From: Perca fluviatilis
Taxonomy: Eukaryota; Chordata; Actinopteri; Perciformes; Percidae
Reading direction: 5' to 3'
Length of the DNA: 64,000 bases
NCBI RefSeq assembly: GCF_010015445.1
Contig: NC_053112.1
Coordinates: 1,349,312 to 1,413,311 of the forward strand
The number at the start of each line of letters is the position of its first letter. Within the stretch, counting starts at the first letter, position 1. Shown here in pieces: positions 46,757 through 58,021 of this stretch. Made by a program: the position numbers and the translations under genes. A model generated the notes under the pieces. That model was not told the DNA's origin and ran no database searches. It was given only the letters and a program-made list of their open reading frames with translations.

Positions 46757-47081
46757 GGCGTGAATGAAGTTTATGGTGACTTTACGCGTGGTCGGTGTTT
46801 GGAGTTTTTATATGGCGACGGACCTGACGGAAACACAGGGAACGTACGACGACAGCGCGGGCGGATCGAAGCTACAGCAGGGGGCAGCTGAGTCCGTCTG
46901 CAGCTGCAGGACCTGGAGCTCACTGTCCATTCCTGGGAGCCAAAACCGACACCCCCCAGCTGGAGACCCAGGCCGTATTGCTGGGCCCGCTGGAGGGAAG
47001 GGAAGCCCGGGAGAATCAGATCCAGGACTGAACGGAGCGGACTGTCACAGCCTGCTGAAGTTTAAATCACAGGTTTCCTAA
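46757..47081 (+). pseudogene. GC-rich gene-like fragment in foldback core
   Basis: From the ATG at about 46812, a frame reads MATDLTETQGTYDD and then SKLQQGAAES. After a one-base shift another frame reads RLQLQDLELTVHS, and a further shift gives TPQLETQAVLLGPLEGREA. The Leu/Gln/Glu-rich pattern looks like real coding sequence broken by indels, probably coiled coil. I do not recognise the gene. It may be a captured host first exon. Confidence 0.35.
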
Positions 47082-48298
47082 AGGGAGTCTGCCGGGACTC
47101 GGACTGTGGACGACGAAACACGACTTAAAGTCTCGTTAAATAAATAAATACATGCAGAAATAAATGAATCATTAGTGGGGGAGTGAGCCTGGACATTTCA
47201 GTCTGTTTAAACTTCACTTTGAAGCAGAACCTCTTAGTTCAGAAGGGTGAAGTTTCCGTTTGTACTCATATCTGTGAACTGATTATAATAAATATTCTTT
47301 GTATTAACACATTAATTAGTCTCTTTGTCTTTTTGTTTAAAAAAACTAGAACATCGCATGAGATTTTGACGGATTATAGTGATTTTATTTCCGTTAGACC
47401 TTTGCCTACATTGACGCTGATGCATTAAGGACGCCCATAGACAGTATATAAGGCGTGCCTCCTCGTGTTTCAAGATGGCGGCTCTATTGACGTATTCGAC
47501 CCATAACTGCCGTAGTCAAGGCGACATGTATACAAAACCTTCATCACTTCCGGTATGTGGTACATTCCCTTCCGTGAAGAATCTGTCATTTGTAAATTTG
47601 TTTCGGGACTGGTAAAAGTGTTTTGCATCTTGTTAATTTGTTTTCGAAAATGTAAATTTGTTTTCTAAAATGTTATTTTGTTTTCCAAAATGTAATTTGT
47701 AAATTTTTTCTAAAATGTAAATTTGTTTCGAAAATGTTATTTTGTTTTCCAAATGTAAATTTGTTTTCTAAAATGTTATTTTGTTTTCCAAAATGTAAAT
47801 TTGTTTTCTAAAATGTTATTTTGTTTTCCAAAATGTAAATTTGTTTTCCAAAATGTAAATTTGTTTTTTTAAAATGTTATTTTGTTTTCCAAAATGTAAA
47901 TTTGTTTTCCAAAATGTAAATTTGTTTTCCAAAATGTAAATTTGTTTTCCAAAATGTAAATTTGTTTTCCAAAATGTAAAAGTGTTTCATTCTTTGTAAT
48001 GTTGCATTGCACTTCCGGCCACCGTACTTTATGTGCCTCTTCTGCTCGATGGTGCCACTGTGTTTTAATGTGCTGGGTAATATAATTTTTCCCGCTGTGC
48101 GCTACGTTAAAATCAATGCAACACACCTTGACAAAAAGCATGGAGGTTGTTGATATGACTAGGTAAGATGCATGTGAATTGTTGCGCCCAACACTGTTGA
48201 AATTTACAGTTATATTTTGATTTCTTTGCGGGAACACCGCCTTCACCTTTCGGGTCTGAACTTTCCGCGAAGCTTGCGCAGAGATCAACTGATCAACT

Positions 48299-48368
48299 GG
48301 GTTACAGGTTGCCAGGTTGAGGGTTACAGGTTGCCAGGTTCAGGGTTATAGGTTGCCAGGTTGAGGTG
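48299..48368. repeat. About 22-bp tandem repeat, three copies
   Basis: GGGTTACAGGTTGCCAGGTT recurs three times, followed by TGA or CA variants. It lies between the foldback and the conserved intron segment of unit 3. Confidence 0.9.
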
Positions 48369-48749
48369 ACAAACAGGTTGAACATTGTATATGGTGTGTG
48401 GATTGTGTGAATAGGATGCGTTTCATACAAGCTCTGGCAACTGGTCAACATTACACAAACATATTGGTCCGATTATTTATAAAGGAGTTTGGGCCATACA
48501 AATTACGGGAGTTTCCTGGGAGAAATAAACCGGGAGGCGTCCAGGAGATAGGGCTAAAAAGGTATAGCAGGTATAGCAGCTATGGTATAGTCGGATATTC
48601 GGATCCAGCCTTACTTCTTTCTAGTTAATATGTTTTCCATCGATTTTGACAAGAAATTAAGTGTTGACGCTAAAAACGTTTTGGGGAAGACCCCCAGACA
48701 CCCAGGTTAAAATGTTTTCACAAAACCTACAGTCTTGGTAACAGGTGAA

Positions 48750-49111
48750 CTAGCTGTTACCAACATGTTAGGGTTCCCCCACCTGCCAGGTCCCACTTAA
48801 CCCTGGTACAAACAGAATAAAAACTTTAAACCAATGGATTGCTCAGTGCGCCTATCCAAGTGTCCAAAGGATAATCTACACATTTATTACACGAAACATT
48901 TTGACCATGAAAGTCTAAATTGTGTGGCCTTTGTCCCATTATAATGACACTATTCCATCATATACACTTAGCCACACACACACGCACACACACACACACA
49001 CACATACACACGGCTCCATAACGCCCACAAATGCACACATTTCTTTTTAAACAAATAATAAAAATTGTCTTTTTAATTACATGTGTTTTTTTTCTCTCAC
49101 ACTGCTTGTAG
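48750..49111 (+). other. 3' part of unit 3 intron, conserved with unit 2
   Basis: GGTGAACTAGCTGTTACCAA and GCCTATCCAAGTGTCCAAAG match 27565-27700 of unit 2. A short (CA)n run is at 48974-49010. The intron ends in a strong pyrimidine tract and AG at 49110-49111. Confidence 0.6.
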
Positions 49112-49860
49112 TTATGGCTGCTGCCAGCAATGTGCCATCTGAAGAAGTGTCCAAGCCAGGAGAAGTTCCCTCTGACGTCAGCACTGGAACCAAACTGAAA
49201 GCCCGGAAGTCCTTCCTGGTGAGTCTGGTCTCCTGCTTTGGAACTCAGCAGATCAATCCTGTGGAGACCCTGGAAGGCAGGATGTCTGAGCTGAAGAGGG
49301 TCCAGCAGTATGCAGTGGATGTGACTCTTGATCCTGATACAGCACACCCTAAACTCATCCTGTCTGATGATGGGAAAGAAGTGAATGAGAGTGATGTGAG
49401 GAAGAATCTCCCAGACAACCCAAAGAGATTTTCTCTTTACTGTATTGTTTTAGGAAAACAGAGTTTTTCTTCAGGCAGATTTTATTTTGAGGTTAAAGTT
49501 AAAGGAAAGAGTAATTGGGATTTAGGAGTGGCCAGAGAGTCGATCGACAGGAAGGGAAGAATCACAACGAGCCCTCGGTATGGTAACTGGACTCTATTGT
49601 TGAGAAATAGAAATGAGTACATAGCTGCTGCTGACCCTCAAGTCCGTCTCTCTCTGAAGTATTCTCCTAAGAAGGTGGGGGTGTTTGTCGATTATGAGGA
49701 GGGTCTGGTCTCCTTTTATGATGTAGATGCTGCAGCTCTTATCTACTCTTTTACTGGCTGCTCCTTCACTGAGAACCTCTTCCCATACTTCTGCCCCTGT
49801 AATAATGATCGTGGTAAAAACTCTGCTCCTTTGATCATCTCTCCTGTCAGAGTAAACTAA
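49112..49860 (+). CDS. PRY/SPRY (B30.2) exon of unit 3 with degenerate B-box
   Basis: The acceptor follows a pyrimidine tract (ACTGCTTGTAG, 49111). The exon has 748 coding bases plus the split first codon, ending with TAA at 49858-49860. Residues 92-150 of the joined protein derive from the TRIM B-box1 region, but all zinc ligands are gone: S111, S114, F125, S128, F133 and Q136 replace Cys, Cys, Cys, Cys, Cys and His. B-box2 and the coiled coil are removed by an in-frame deletion (EGRM then SELKRVQQY). PRY begins VDVTLDPDTAHP, and SPRY contains [25 protein letters not shown] and VFVDYEEGLVSFYDV, ending ISPVRVN. B30.2 domains are ligand-binding modules in TRIMs, pyrin and fish NLRs (family knowledge). 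No internal lesion was found. Used alone, the ATG at 49114 would give 248 aa. Confidence 0.87.
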
Positions 49861-49913
49861 TCACTGATCTCATTTCAGGTATTCATTTATTTCCCATCAA
49901 GGGAACAAATGTA

Positions 49914-51390
49914 CACTACTGGTCAAAGGTTTTAGAACACCCCAATTTTTCCAGGTTTTTATTATAGAACAAATGAACAATTTAAGTTAAAAAAGAAATC
50001 AAGGAATCAATTTATAAACCAAAATGTATTCTAAATTTTTGACTCATCAAAGTAGCCCCCTTTGGCAGATATAACAGCTGAACACACTTGTGGCATTCTT
50101 TCTACAATGGAAATCAAATATTCTTCAGAAAGTTTTTCCCAACTCTGTTGCAGAAGTTCCCATAAATGTGTGGCACTTGTAGGTTGCTTTGCTTTCACTT
50201 TGCTGTCCAGTTCATCCCAAACCAGCTCAAAGGGGTTTAAGTCTGGTGACTGTGCTGGCCACTCCATGGTTTTAAGCTTACCATCTTGTTCTTTTTTGCT
50301 AAGGTAGTTCTGGCATAGCTTGGACTTATGTTTTGGGTCATTATCTTGCTGTAGGATGAACCCCTGACCAACTAGGCACATACTAGAGGGTACTGCATAG
50401 CGCTGCAAAATGCTGTGGTAGTTTGACAGTTGATGTCACACACTGAGGAACCATCCTTTCGCCTACTCGTCGGCACACAAAAATCCTGCGTGATGAACCG
50501 AAGATTTAAAATTTTGATTCATCAGTCCATAACACCTTCTTCCAGTCTTCAGTAGTCCATTGACAATGTTTCTTGGCCCAGGCAAGCCTCTTTTTCTTAT
50601 TCTGACATCTTAGCAATGGCTTTCTTGCTGCAACTCGACCTATCAAACCTGCAGCTTGAAGTCTTCTCTTTACAGTTGAAACTGAGACTTGCTTATTATG
50701 ACTACTATTAACTTGTGCTTGAAGCTGTTGTCCTGTAAGCTGCCTATCACGCAAGCTGTTGACTCTCAGGAACTTGTCTTCTGATTCTGTTCTTTGGGTC
50801 TGCCAGACCTCTTCCGGTCAGAGTTTCCCCCAGTTTCTAAGTGCCTTTTGATGGTGAAGAATACTGTACTCACTGACACCTTGACTTTCTTCGCAATTTC
50901 TCTGTAGGAAAGACCAACATTCTTAAGTGTTATGAAGGTCTGTCTCTCTTCCATTGTTAATTGCCTTTTTCCTGCCATTTTTATGGCAACACACTACTTT
51001 CTGCAGTACAATACTGTTCATATAATGCTCACAAGGGTATGGTACCACAGTGTGTTCCAACAATACTTTTATACAAACAGAGGGGTTTGTAAGTAATCCA
51101 GACAAGTTGGAACACCTGTGGGAATTGGTAGCACCTACTTTCAAAGCTTGATAAACCTCCATTGCTGCAGAACAGTTTTACGTTGTTTACCCATTTCTTG
51201 TTCCCTGAAAAAGGCATTTTTGTAAAATTCTGAAATGTACATTTTTTTTGGGTAACCTTACTTTTTTTTAACCTCAGGCAGTTCACCACTTACCTTTGTA
51301 CCATTTCAAGCTATTAATTGGACTTGAACTGCTAAAATTTCAATAAAAAACAAAAAAATTGGGGTGTTCTAAAACTTTTGACCAGTAGTG
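49914..51390 (-). mobile_element. Tc1-like transposon in unit 3 3' flank
   Basis: TA duplications flank it (49912-49913 and 51391-51392). The inverted termini start CACTACTGGTCAAAGGTTTT and CACTACTGGTCAAAAGTTTT. Units 1 and 2 have the unoccupied sequence AAATGTACA at this place. It is a nearly complete element of 1,477 bp. Confidence 0.93.
50031..50978 (-). pseudogene. Tc1 transposase, frameshifted
   Basis: The N-terminal helix-turn-helix starts at 50978 (MAGKRQLTMEERQ, LSYREIAKKVKVS). A one-base shift near 50780 leads to the second frame (RQLTGQQLQAQV, STVKRRLQAAGL, ending with the first catalytic Asp in WTDESKF). A stop follows that phenylalanine. The last frame (50408-50031) has the second Asp in QQDNDPKHKS and the Glu in SPDLNPFELVWDEL. 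Three pieces of a typical 340-residue transposase are present but none is whole, so the copy is inactive. Confidence 0.9.
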
Positions 51391-51446
51391 TACATATACA
51401 TATATTTTACATCTTATTTCCTAGAGAATATCCAAATTCCAAAAAG

Positions 51447-54400
51447 GTCCAATATGTAATACTGACAGCTAGTGTTTAAAAAAGTTACTGCAGTACAAAT
51501 TAAAAATACTGGAGAGAGTTGTCTTCCCCCGACCCTCCTCCCCAGATTCGAAGTTCACGGAGGTTGCCAGGCTGAGACAGCAGCTTCCACAAAAATGTTG
51601 CTAGACGATTGTCTCACATAATCAGACATTACTTCACAGCACAGCGGAGTAGCTAACGTTAGATGCTGGCTATATTGACAGTCATAAAAGCCCGTGCTCA
51701 CGCGGAGCTCTGTACCCAACTTTTTCGGCTTAGAATTACAGTAGAAACCGCTGAAAACACCACAACTTTGGCGTCCTCTCCACACGCCAGACAGGCACAC
51801 TTCCTCGGCTTAGAATTACAATAGTAACCGCTAAAAATACCACTACCTGGCAGACTGAACACACTTAATTGGCTTAGAATTATGGCAACAATCGCTAAAC
51901 ACACCGCAAACTCACAGTCCTCTCTTCCCGATTTACAGCCCCCCTCTCGTGGTTTAAAATAACTCACTGTTGTCGGCTCCGGCTGCTGAACTACACGTTG
52001 TAAACCGCCATGGGCTGCTTACCTGGTCTACCGGTAACGTTAGCAGTTAGCAGGGTTAGCATGGCAGCGTTAGCCAGGACTAGCCAAGACCAGTCGGGAT
52101 CACTTTACTGGCTGTGTCTCAATTGTTTTTGTGAGCAACAAACTCGGGTACTCTAGCTATATAATTCAATGTGAGAACACAAATGTTGAAATGACATAAA
52201 ATGCCCGTCCCTAGTGGATGTGATAAATTAGCCTGAAGCTAATGCTTACCTGTTCAGGAGGAAATTATCCAACTCTGCGTCCTTTTGGGCTCTAAGCTGT
52301 CTCCATATTTCAAATACATCTCCAATATTCACCCGGGGTTTGTTACGTCTCTGGTCACGCAACTGTTAGAAACATGCTGTTTTTTGTTTTTTTAGGTCGG
52401 TTAGAATCTATCTCCGTTGATCCTGTTCGTTTGTTTTACCCCCGCCCCGACACACAACACACACACACACATATATTCTTAACAGTTTTTTTTCAATTGC
52501 TTAAGCACAATTTTGAAAACAGGGACAGTCTTTTTCAAAACACTACACACAATTAGCACAACCACACACCCAATTAGCACAACACCTCAGACCCTTTGCA
52601 AAATGAAACACTCTTGCAAAAACTATACATTAATTTATAAAAAAACATATTTTGTTACCATATGAAACACCGCGTTTCATTTGACTTTATTATGTTTGAA
52701 CCAGATACACACTGCTGTTGCTAACCTAAAACACTTATAGCAATTCTGCTTCTCAGTGATTAGAGTTACTGTAAATGAAGTACACAGAGAAAGTGCAAAT
52801 TTACAATAATTCACCAAACACTACACAAGACCATGCTGCAGACTGAGGAAAATATAATTTATTTCTCTCAACATGGAGAATCAACAACAAAACAAGTCCC
52901 AGTTTTCATGCTACTACAGTAGTGTGACTAACAGTGTTAGCTCAGCAAACAACAGACAAACATAATATACTGTATCCAGTACAGGTTACAATCACAAAAA
53001 AAAAATTATCTGAAAAAGTACAGAAAAAACTAGACATTATCTCTTCGCCTAGCTGGATCTGGCCAGAGAATTTCATCAACATCACAGCTAATATCCTCAT
53101 TGGCAAGACAACTTTCTTGAATGTTGAATCCATCCTTGCACAGCTGCGGTGACGACTTGGTCACAGGGGTCCTCAATGGCCTCAATGAGGGTTACCTGAG
53201 CCTGGGGCCGGAGATCGTAAACCCTTGCTTGAATATGGGCCCCCTTCCTCCTTGTTGTTCTCGACCCTCAATCCTCAAATGTCACAGGGAGGGTTATCAA
53301 AAGTGCTGATATGGTGCATACAATGAGCAGCTGATTACTGTAACTGTAGACAGATTTTCTTTTACCTGTTTCCTTGTCGAAATGTCCTTATGAGAGATGC
53401 CACTGTATATCTAAGATTTGGCTGACTCTTAGTCCAGCCTCCCTCAGCGTCAGTCCGTGGTTCACAACATGGTCCACTAGTGTTGCATGACTTTCACTGG
53501 ATAAATTTGGTTCTTCTTTGAGCATATTCTCCGGCTTCAGGTCTTCCTCTCCCTCTCCCTCTCCCTCTTCCTCTACCTCCACTCGACCTCTACCTCTGGT
53601 TGGGCCTCTTCCTCTACCTCCTTCTCCTCCTCTGTGGATTCCCCCTCTCACTCTCAGTCTTCTTCTTCTGACTCCTTCCATTTTGGTTGAAGGCAGGTGA
53701 ACTTACCTGCTGCATTTTATATAGTGCTTAAACCTGATTGGTGTGTCTACAATTAAGCAATCATGTGTTTGCATACTTGGTGGCTGTGTTTAACCAATTG
53801 TTTCATGGGTGTGTTCATTTGAAAGCCATTGATTTGAAATTGCAAGGAAATGACATCATGATAAATTTCTGTGTCAAATGCATACAAGTGTGTTTAGTAT
53901 TTTGCAAATCACTGTGTGTAATGTTTTGCAAAAAGTGTGAAGCTGACAGTGTTGTGCTTACAGTTGTGCAAATCTAGGCCAGTGTTTTGCTCCTTGAGTG
54001 TAAGGTTTTGCTAATTGTGGGAAAGTTTTAATTTTAGTGTGTAAGCAATTGTAAATAACTGTATTCTAAAAATGATACCTTTGGTTTACATATGTTTGTA
54101 CTTTTGTTTTCTTGTTTCATGCTACTGTAAACAACACAAGCTATTCTTACAAACGTAATGTTTTGCCCTATAAATATTTTCAGTTTTACTGTAACATTAC
54201 ATTGTTTTTTACAGTGCACTTTTCAACCACTTTCAGCAGATTACTTTCACTCGAGAACATTGTAAATGTAGATATAAGCCTATGAAAGACAAAAGAGCTT
54301 TAGATTTAGAACAACAGTGTGTACATGGTATATGCAAAAATTTACTATTATGAAAAAAGTGTTTGCCATTTGATGCAAATGCTTAATTTTGAGACGTATG

Positions 54401-54612
54401 TATGGTATTTTGAATGCAGTGTTTCATTTTGAAGGAGATGTGAGGCATTTTGCATTTTGTGTGTGCAGTTTTAGGAATTGTGTATAGAGTTTTTAAAAAA
54501 GGAGACATAGTTTTGAAAACGTGTGTAAGCAGTTGGAAAAAACTGTAACATGTTTCCTTAATATCTGATGAGGCATTGGTGTCATTTTTGGATTTATTAC
54601 ATTGGACCTTTA
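51447..54612. mobile_element. MITE with AAAGGTCCAATATGTAATA ends, split by nested element
   Basis: The left end AAAAGGTCCAATATGTAATA (about 51446) pairs with the inverted right end AAAGGTCCAATGTAATAAAT (about 54612). Host flank resumes with AACTTCATCTTGACATATTT. At about 51715-51935 there are three diverged repeats of CGGCTTAGAATTACA plus ACCGCTAAA. The IS630-type element at 52483-54545 is nested inside. Confidence 0.7.
52483..54545 (-). mobile_element. IS630/Tc1-type transposon, second family member
   Basis: The inverted termini are CAGTTTTTTTTCAATTGCTT and CAGTTTTTTCCAACTGCTTA. TA follows on the right (54546-54547), while the left flank reads TTAA and is slightly altered. Minus strand 53681-53388 encodes an Arg/Gly-rich then Glu-rich N-terminus and LVDHVVNHGLTLREAGLRV, which matches exon 1 of the transposase at 33823-35400. 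The rest of the transposase is largely missing, with only traces near 53040-53200 (AGCTGGATCTGGCCAGAGAA, inverted). It is an internally deleted copy. Confidence 0.75.
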
Positions 54613-54687
54613 AACTTCATCTTGACATATTTGGTGTTTTTAGAAACAGATTTCGTCTGGAAGTTATAGTAATGTAAATGCGTTTAA

Positions 54688-55339
54688 AGTGCCCATATTA
54701 TGAAAAAACACTTTTCTGGGATTTGGGGTGTTCTTTTGTCTCTCTGGTGCTTCCACACACATACAAACTTTGAAAAAATCCATCCATGCTGTTCTGAGTG
54801 AGATACGGTTTCTTGTGTCCTGCCTTCGTCTCCTAGTGAGCTGTTCAAATCGGCTCGGACTGTACGTCACAGTCCAAATGAGCTGGCTAACCACAACCGT
54901 TAGCTCGTTAGCATGCTAACCGTTAGCATTAGCATGCTACGCTAATGCTAACTACTCTTATCGTTCTCATAGCAAAGCACTGCTACAACACACAGTTCAC
55001 CATAATCTACAAAGAACTACTTACATGTGGCTCTATTTAGAAGTCTCCCAGCTGATCCTGTTGTAACTGACAAAAGAAGAACGGTTTCTTTTACTGTCTC
55101 TAGAGTTAGCTAGCTGCATGCTCTACATCTGAGCTACTGAGCATGTGGAGTGCAGTCAAAGATAGTACAGAGAAGAAGATGAAGAGGTCTCACTCTGTAG
55201 CTAACAGACAGGTGAAAAGAGGATTGCAGCAGTGAGAGAGCTGTGCAGTACAACAAAATATGGTGTTTTTGAAAATTAAACCTATTCTGGTACAACCTTA
55301 AAATACAGTTATGACCTGAAAATGAGCGTAATATGGGCT
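54688..55339. mobile_element. TTAA-flanked MITE (AGTGCCCATATTATGAAAA)
   Basis: TTAA flanks both sides (54684-54687 and 55340-55343). The ends are AGTGCCCATATTATGAAAA and the inverted AGCCCATATTACGCTCATTT. The unoccupied unit 2 copy near 29405 reads GGGTTTAACAGAGG. The interior has repeats of GCTAACCGTTAGCAT; no gene. Confidence 0.88.
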
Positions 55340-55804
55340 TTAACAGAGGTTTTAATAGATATTGTCCACATAATGTTTGTCATGATGCATCAAACTAATG
55401 TGATTAGTGATTGATTATGTAATCGGATACACATTTATTTGTATTTGATGTGCAGCCACAGAAAACATATAATATTGCTGAATATTTCATTGCGTCATGA
55501 AGCTTAATTTAAGAGTAAAGCCTATTACATAGTGTCTACAGAACACAGTATGTGTCATTGTTATACAGGGTATAAAAAGTTAGTGGATGTTTCTATCTTG
55601 TTGCTATCTATCTTGTGTGAAAAGTGTTTTGGATAATTACTGGTCACTTTGGCCATTTTTTGTTTCACGAATTCTGTAAAATGATTTATGAGTCAAATAA
55701 ATCTGTAAATATGTGTTTGTAAAATAAAACTGTAAAATAAAGCAGTTGTTGAAAACAATGCCTGAGTAAACAGTGACTTGAGCACCAAACACTGAACAGA
55801 AAAG

Positions 55805-57090
55805 CTGTTTTTCAGTCATGGGTGAGCTTAGTTAATTTTTTTTAACTTTCAGTATTATTTCCAGGTATAAGAAAAGAATAAATCAGAGATAGAATTTCTT
55901 TTTATTTATTTTTTATTTTGAGAATAAAGTCGAAATATTGAAAGAAAAATTTAATGTCGAAAAATAAAGTCTACATATCATTTTGAGAACTGGGTCCAAA
56001 TATCAAGAATAACATTGAAATATGGAGAATAAAGTATAAATGTTGAGGATGACATTGAAAATTCTCAACATTTTGACTTTATTTTCAAAAAGCTAAGACC
56101 AATCTGAAGATCTTCCTCCTCTGATGTTGTTCCCTTATGTCTGGTACTATGGGGCAAGTTGTCTTAACATTTAATAGCTAGACTGGATATTTTGTGGTGG
56201 AAGTTTTCTATGGCAGCAGAGTAAACGAATATCAATGTAAAAACGAATAAAGACTGTTTGAGATTTTAACCAAAGTCTGGTCTTTGAGCATTTATTTTAT
56301 TTTGCAAAATATGAGAATACAGATTCAGGTATGCGTACAACTGATGAGATTACTAAACTAAATTAAACATCACATCATCTATCCCTCTCTCAAGCCACCC
56401 CCTAACTTTATCTTTTAGCCTGGCCATAGTTGAAAAGGGACATCACCAAAGTCACCATCCTCACCTTCGTCCCTCTCTCTGTTCTCACATTAGCCTAAAC
56501 AATAGTTTATCTCAGGAGGCAGTAGGGACTGGTTTGTGGCCTTCTCGACTTTCTCTGCTAAAGTCAAAGAGAGCAGGTTTCTTAAACAAAACCACTAGGC
56601 TAAGGTTCATGGCTGCTGCTGTCCCTCTCTCGGCTTTAAGAGTCTAAGAGGAAGGAACAGCATTTTTGTGGAGGTTTAAAACAATCTTTAAGCAAATGGT
56701 TATAATCATTAATCAATAACGGTTAAAATAAAATTGCCACCACAATTTATTGCAGATTGTATTTAAATGCTTCCGATCCAGGATCAACATTCTAGAATAC
56801 TGCAATAGAATTCTTGCTAGGAAGAACTCCAGTTTCAGATATCTACAATTCAGTTGTTACTAGTCATCATTTTAATTTCAGATATCATAAATGTCATTTT
56901 GAATAAAGTACACTTTGACTACACATGTAATTATGGATAACCACAGTTGGCAATATGACAATATGCAAATTCAGATATCTAAAAATGTTTTGTGGATATC
57001 TGTTTTTAATTTCGGATTTCTGAAATTAAAATGATGACTAGTAGCAACTGGATTATAGATATCTGAAATTGGAGTTCTTGCAATGGGTCC
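55805..57090. repeat. AGATATCT foldback repeat, copy 3, interrupted by LTR
   Basis: Homologous to 781-1157 and 32640-33260. The hairpin lies at about 56790-57080. A solo LTR is inserted at 56193-56744. Confidence 0.65.
56193..56744 (+). mobile_element. Solo LTR, 552 bp
   Basis: The ends TGTGGTGGAAGTTTTC and AAAATTGCCACCACA (TG...CA, inverted) are flanked by ATTT on both sides (56189-56192 and 56745-56748). The paralogue near 1030 reads GGATATTTATTGCAG without it. An AATAAA lies about 50 bp inside the left end. No internal retroelement genes remain, consistent with LTR-LTR recombination. Orientation is inferred from the AATAAA. Confidence 0.85.
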
Positions 57091-57480
57091 ACTAAAACTA
57101 CAACAATGCTTGCTGTGACGTGCGATGACAGCGAGCTGCTCAGAAAGGCAAATAAAGATTCCTTCCTGCACCTCAATCTCTTCGGCTAGGCGCAGGAGTT
57201 TAAAGGAGGCTGTGCCTAGCCCCGATACCGCTGGCTCTACACACCCACCCGCATGCATTTTTTCACTCCAAAATCAACACCATGTACAACAACTTCACCA
57301 CCTTCCTCCCCTCCTCCACCCTCTCAGTCACTCTCTCATTTCTCTTTGCTGTCCCCTGTGGAGCTTTCACATTTCACCACAGTTATGAACAGCTCAACCT
57401 GCAGCACTGACCCCATCAGCTTTCATTAAGACCTGTCTACCATCCATGCCTTAAAGGTGAATTATACTAGCCGCATCCAA
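57091..57480. other. Gene-free stretch, nothing recognised
   Basis: Includes a C/T-rich run (CCTCCCCTCCTCCACCCTCT region) and short frames without motifs. No terminal repeats or splice signals of note. Confidence 0.4.
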
Positions 57481-57489
57481 GGTGGCGTT

Positions 57490-57989
57490 TTTTTGTGTGT
57501 GTGTGTGTATGTATGTCTGTCTCTATTTGTGTGTGTGTGTGTGTCTTTGTGAGTCTGTGCGTGTGTGTGTGTCTGTGTGTGTGTGTGTGTGTGTATGGGC
57601 ATGTGTTTGTATGTCTGTCTCTGTGTGAGTCTGTGTGTGTGTGTGTGTGTGTGTGTGTTTGTGAGTGTGTACATGTATGTGTATAGCTGTCTGTGTGTGT
57701 GTGTGTATGTGTGACTGTCTGTGTGTGTTTGTGTATGTTTGTGTGTGTGTGTGTGTGTGTGTGTCTGTGTGTCTGTGTGTCCTGCAGCATTCCTCCTGTT
57801 CAGGCTGCTGGCGTCTCCTAACGTTAGAGCTGTACAGTAGGAACGCCTCTATCTTTTGTATCAGCTCGTATATTCATTCCGATCTCTCCTCCATCCTGTA
57901 GCTTCACTGGAAGATTAATATCTTTCCTGTGTAACGTGTGTGTGTGTGTGTTTGTGTGTATGTGGGTATGTGTGGGTGTCTGTCTATGT

Positions 57990-58021
<32 letters not shown>

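Larger units (their letters stand above)
46285..48030. mobile_element. Large foldback with minisatellite arms and GC-rich core
   Basis: GCAATGCAACATTACAAAG at about 46302 recurs inverted at about 47985. The arms also share the blocks AAGATGCAAAACACTTTTAC and CATACCGGAAGTGATGA. Between these blocks each arm is an array of about 21-bp units built from ACATTTTGGAAAACAAATTT (left) and its inverse (right). The core, about 46712-47540, is GC-richer and begins with ATGGCGACGGACCTGACGGA in an open frame. The element lies in the intron of unit 3. Confidence 0.8.

Noticed and set aside
53388..53700. Arg/Gly-rich and Ser/Pro-rich frames
   Set aside because: The minus frame is the low-complexity start of a transposase exon, and the plus frame is its shadow; not independent genes.
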